From Flaccisagitta enflata (Eukaryota > Chaetognatha > Sagittoidea > Aphragmophora), in NCBI GenBank assembly GCA_965153355.1, contig OZ231126.1, forward strand, positions 39,618,001-39,682,000: a stretch of DNA of 64,000 nucleotides, read 5' to 3'. Shown piece after piece: positions 61,446 to 64,000 of this stretch (position 1 is the first letter of the stretch; each line of letters begins with the position of its first letter). Under the pieces are notes generated by a model, which was not told the DNA's origin, made no database searches, and saw only the letters and a list, made by a program, of their open reading frames with translations. The position numbers and the translations under genes were made by a program.

Positions 61446-62258
61446 ATGCTTCATCTTCAGCACGCTCTCTCTCAAGGCATGAACAGGGCGAAAATCTTGA
61501 CGGTTGATTCAGATCTACTGGTGATTGCCCTTGGCGCATTTCACAGCCTGAATTCTAAGTATCATTTTGATGAAATAAGCATTGAATTTAAATCCAGGCA
61601 GACCCACCAATCAATCAGCTTGAAGACATTAGCCATCCAATTTGGTGAGCGGCTATGTCAAGCTTTGCCCTTTTTTCATGCTTTCACGGGCTCAGAGAAT
61701 ACATCTGCTTTCAAATTCCAAGGAAAAAAGAAAGCTTTGAATGTTTTGAGATCAAGTGAAAAGGCAGCAAAAACTTTTGCGGAGTTCTACTGCAATCCCT
61801 TTCAGGATCTGACAGAAGAAGATTCCAAATTCAAAGAAATTCAGCGCTTTGTGGTTCTCATGTATTCAAGAACATCAACTCTCTCTTCCGTCAATGAAGC
61901 TCGAATGGAGCTCTACTTTCAGCGTGACACACACAACATTGAGGCAATTCCACCAACAAGTAATTCTCTCCTTTTCCACACAAGGAGAGCAATCTATCAG
62001 TGTGGAACATGGAGCAAATGTTTGCTCCCAAGGCAAAACCTTCCCTCTCCAGTAAACTTTGGATGGATTGAGGTCAATGATCCCACTGTGAAATGGGAGC
62101 CTCTGTGGATGACAAAAAGTCAGGCAATCAAGGAAATGAGAGAGTTTGTCAAGTGCGGTTGCAAACAGCCATGTACCAGATGCAAGTGCAAAGATGCACA
62201 GCTCATTTGCACACTCCTCTGCGGATGTAACTGTGATAAGAAGGATTCCTATGAGTGA
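61446..62258 (+). CDS. Element-borne protein with acidic nuclease-like motifs and CXC-type Cys cluster, 5' truncated (copy B)
   Basis: The same 270 codons as at 39575-40387. I find no difference by eye over the ORF. As in copy A, the frame is open upstream through HEDADTR (61422-61442) and begins right after an ACCG-type repeat ending ACCGACCGAT. In copy B that repeat has extra ACCG units and lacks the AATGAATAAAAAAAGT stretch, yet the junction with the ORF is the same, so the fusion predates the copying. Motifs: ADTR, VDSD, GSEN, SSVNEAR, IPPT, and the C-terminal cluster CGC..C..CKC....CTLLCGCNC. The ORF remained intact while microsatellites beside it changed, which fits either very recent copying or selection. 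No transposase partner is visible in the visible part of copy B. Confidence 0.75.
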   Translation: MLHLQHALSQGMNRAKILTVDSDLLVIALGAFHSLNSKYHFDEISIEFKSRQTHQSISLKTLAIQFGERLCQALPFFHAFTGSENTSAFKFQGKKKALNVLRSSEKAAKTFAEFYCNPFQDLTEEDSKFKEIQRFVVLMYSRTSTLSSVNEARMELYFQRDTHNIEAIPPTSNSLLFHTRRAIYQCGTWSKCLLPRQNLPSPVNFGWIEVNDPTVKWEPLWMTKSQAIKEMREFVKCGCKQPCTRCKCKDAQLICTLLCGCNCDKKDSYE

Positions 62259-62660
62259 ATTGTCGTTATGGTGATTGAATGTTTCTTTGTCAAGAAAAAG
62301 ACACTCCTGACACTCAGTATTCACGTATAGCTGTGGCCATGAATTTATATGACCTTGCAGTAGAATTCTATATAATAACAGGTTTCTCTGTTGGTTTGCA
62401 CTATTCACAATTAAAATCTTAAGGTTAAAGTTGAGTAATTGAGCTTGAGGCATAGTGACAATTTTGGGATTTCTATTTTTACCATCATTTCAAAATCATT
62501 ATCTAAAATAGTATAATCATTATCCAATTTTTCAGTACAGGTCTTGAAGATTAAACTGTAGTTTTACAATTGTTGTCTTAGTCATATTTTTGATACATAG
62601 TGAAAAATGAAAAAAAATCTAAAAAATGCTAAACTTGCTAGAAATTCTAAAAAATAGTAT

Positions 62661-62737
62661 GGATGGACCAACCAACCAAACAACCAACCAATGGACTAAC
62701 AGACCAAGGTGTAGACTCGTGTGCATGCGACTAAAAA
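62661..62737 (+). mobile_element. Family S 3' fragment in copy B
   Basis: Counterpart of 40790-40866. Confidence 0.65.
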
Positions 62738-63246
62738 CAATGCAACACTGAAGATGATTAGATTTTTAGGTTTCCAAAATACACAATACTGAGTCTATTT
62801 TCTGAAGCTATGAACACAGTCTTATGATTTCATCCTTATTTTTTTTATTTGGTGTTTAAATTTTATAATGCTTGTTTTTGTCCCCTAGTAGTCATCATGT
62901 TTTTTATGTTTAAAATGTTTGATGTGTTAATGTTTAATGTCTTTATATTTAGATAAGTCAATGTTTGATATTTACTTACTTTGTTATTTTGATGCTTTGA
63001 AATTCTATTATGTTTACTATTTTAATGTTCTGATAATTAGATTCTAATTATCTATTGTGTTGATGTTTTAATGTTTATTTGTTTTCATATTGTGTCAACC
63101 AAGTGTAATCACTTTTTTGTGTTTGGTCAATTAGTTTCATTGATTCTTATTGTTAAATATCACTAATTTTCCTGACTTTTCCCATACCCATTTGTCCCAG
63201 ACATTTGCTTCTGCTTTTCTTTTTTTTTTGTTTTTATCTCATCTTT

Positions 63247-63421
63247 TTAAGTTGCTTGCTACGCAACTCTATACCCCACTTTGTCCATCAGTTGGTTGGT
63301 TGGTCGGTTGGGGCTTTGGGGCTTTTTAACTCATTGCCCCTTTTAAATACCTGAGTGACTTTCTCCACTGCCCCTGCCCACCCACATGCAAATGGGGTAG
63401 CCGTGTATCTGGTCTTGTTTA
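63247..63421 (-). mobile_element. Family S copy in copy B
   Basis: Counterpart of 41373-41548, with single-base differences (for example TTGCCCCTT versus TTGCCTCTT). Confidence 0.75.
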
Positions 63422-63538
63422 TCAACAAAGCAGCACATCTTCCTAAGATAAAGAAAACTAACAATGGGGTATTTATAAACCATGAAAATTTTTCTGCAAA
63501 TAATGATACAATTGTCCTTTTATCACCCAGCTTAGAAA

Positions 63539-63757
63539 CTAAGAAGGAACAAAGAACAGAAAACAAAGACAAAAGAACAAAGAATGAAGAACAATTAGAA
63601 AAGAACAAAGATCAAAGAACAATGATCAAGGATCAAAGAACAAAGAACAAAGATCAAAGAACCAAGAACCAAGAACCAAGAACCAAAAACCAAAAACCAA
63701 AAACCAAAAACCAAAAACCAAAAACCAAGAACAAAGAACAAAGAACAAAGAACAAAG
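63539..63757. repeat. Heptamer repeat (AACAAAG)/(AACCAAA)n, expanded in copy B
   Basis: Same tract as 41665-41863 with about three more AACCAAA-type units, a small length change since the two copies separated. Confidence 0.9.
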
Positions 63758-64000
63758 ATTTTCTTCATGATACTGTCTCACAAATACAAATACAATTTTG
63801 TGTTTTTGTGTCAAATACATGTTTCCTCATTGCTTACGTTGGGTAGACAGAATGACATTTGAAAAATTTCCAAAGTTAGAGAAAATCTCATACCAATTTA
63901 AAGTTGTATTCCAAGAAAACAACAAATTTCAGCAGTGGAAAATCTTATATAGTTAAAGATTGTTTACTTTACCAGTTTTTTCTCGTATTAAGAAGTCTCT

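Larger units (their letters stand above)
56614..64000. mobile_element. Large foldback element, copy B (truncated by window end)
   Basis: Starts at the same TAGTCCAG as copy A but after a different flank (..AAGCCTTA). The left arm (56614 to about 58460) is ~345 bp shorter than in copy A because one internal module is absent. It then follows copy A to the window edge (equivalent to about 42105 in A), apart from the 2.0-kb insertion at 58999-61005 and a ~15-bp difference just before the ORF. The right arm lies outside the window. Confidence 0.85.
62259..64000. other. Copy B core downstream of the ORF
   Basis: AT-rich and non-coding, collinear with 40388-42105 of copy A. Family S pieces and the heptamer repeat inside it are listed separately. 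Confidence 0.6.

Overview
This is repeat-dominated nuclear DNA from a eukaryote, most likely an animal and perhaps an aquatic invertebrate. The evidence is a Penelope-like reverse transcriptase fragment, hAT-like and TA-flanked non-autonomous DNA elements, a nuclease-like/CXC protein of a type I recall from many animal genomes, a GTAAGT splice donor, and an extreme load of microsatellites. I cannot name a species. I see no rRNA, tRNA, CRISPR array or complete host gene.

Layout. 1-555 is the end of a coding exon that begins outside the window, ending at a splice donor. 1173-1580 is a truncated Penelope-like RT, followed by about 1.4 kb of degenerate GTAT repeat. 3.1-36 kb is non-coding. It is studded with long (AG)n/(CT)n, (TTTC)n, (GT)n, (GTT)n and similar tracts, and with small interspersed repeats. 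I define two recurring families by eye. Family S is SINE-like: a leader near AACAAGGCCGGATACACGG, a GACG/GACC tetranucleotide core, and a terminal hairpin AGTCGCGT..ACGCGACT. Family P is a palindromic repeat: a GGTCAGCGGTACCCG leader plus arms starting GGGCAGCGGCCCC. Several bounded elements sit here as well: a foldback at 25621-27163, a hAT-like element at 28801-29489 with an 8-bp duplication, and a TA-flanked MITE at 34671-35015 that splits an S copy.

The main discovery is a large element present twice. Copy A spans 36398-44928. Copy B starts at 56614 and runs off the window end. Both start at the same base (TAGTCCAG) next to unrelated flanks, which argues for insertion rather than segmental duplication. 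Copy A has inverted arms of about 2.2 and 2.55 kb built partly from ~345-bp subrepeats. Its ~3.8-kb core carries a 270-codon ORF with acidic nuclease-like motifs and a C-terminal CXC-type cysteine cluster. The ORF appears identical in both copies. Copy B is interrupted by a 2,007-bp hairpin element (58999-61005) with an 8-bp duplication, and copy A supplies the exact empty site.

Between the two copies lies a tandem array of 51 near-identical 112-bp units (46903-52575). One unit has a foreign 51-bp core and a few neighbouring units are decayed. The rest of the right half is microsatellite, unassigned sequence, a degenerate TTAGGG-like patch, and a pair of ~150-bp direct repeats just upstream of copy B.

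No gene pathway can be reconstructed. The biology visible here is nested mobile-element insertion, foldback structure and tandem-repeat growth.
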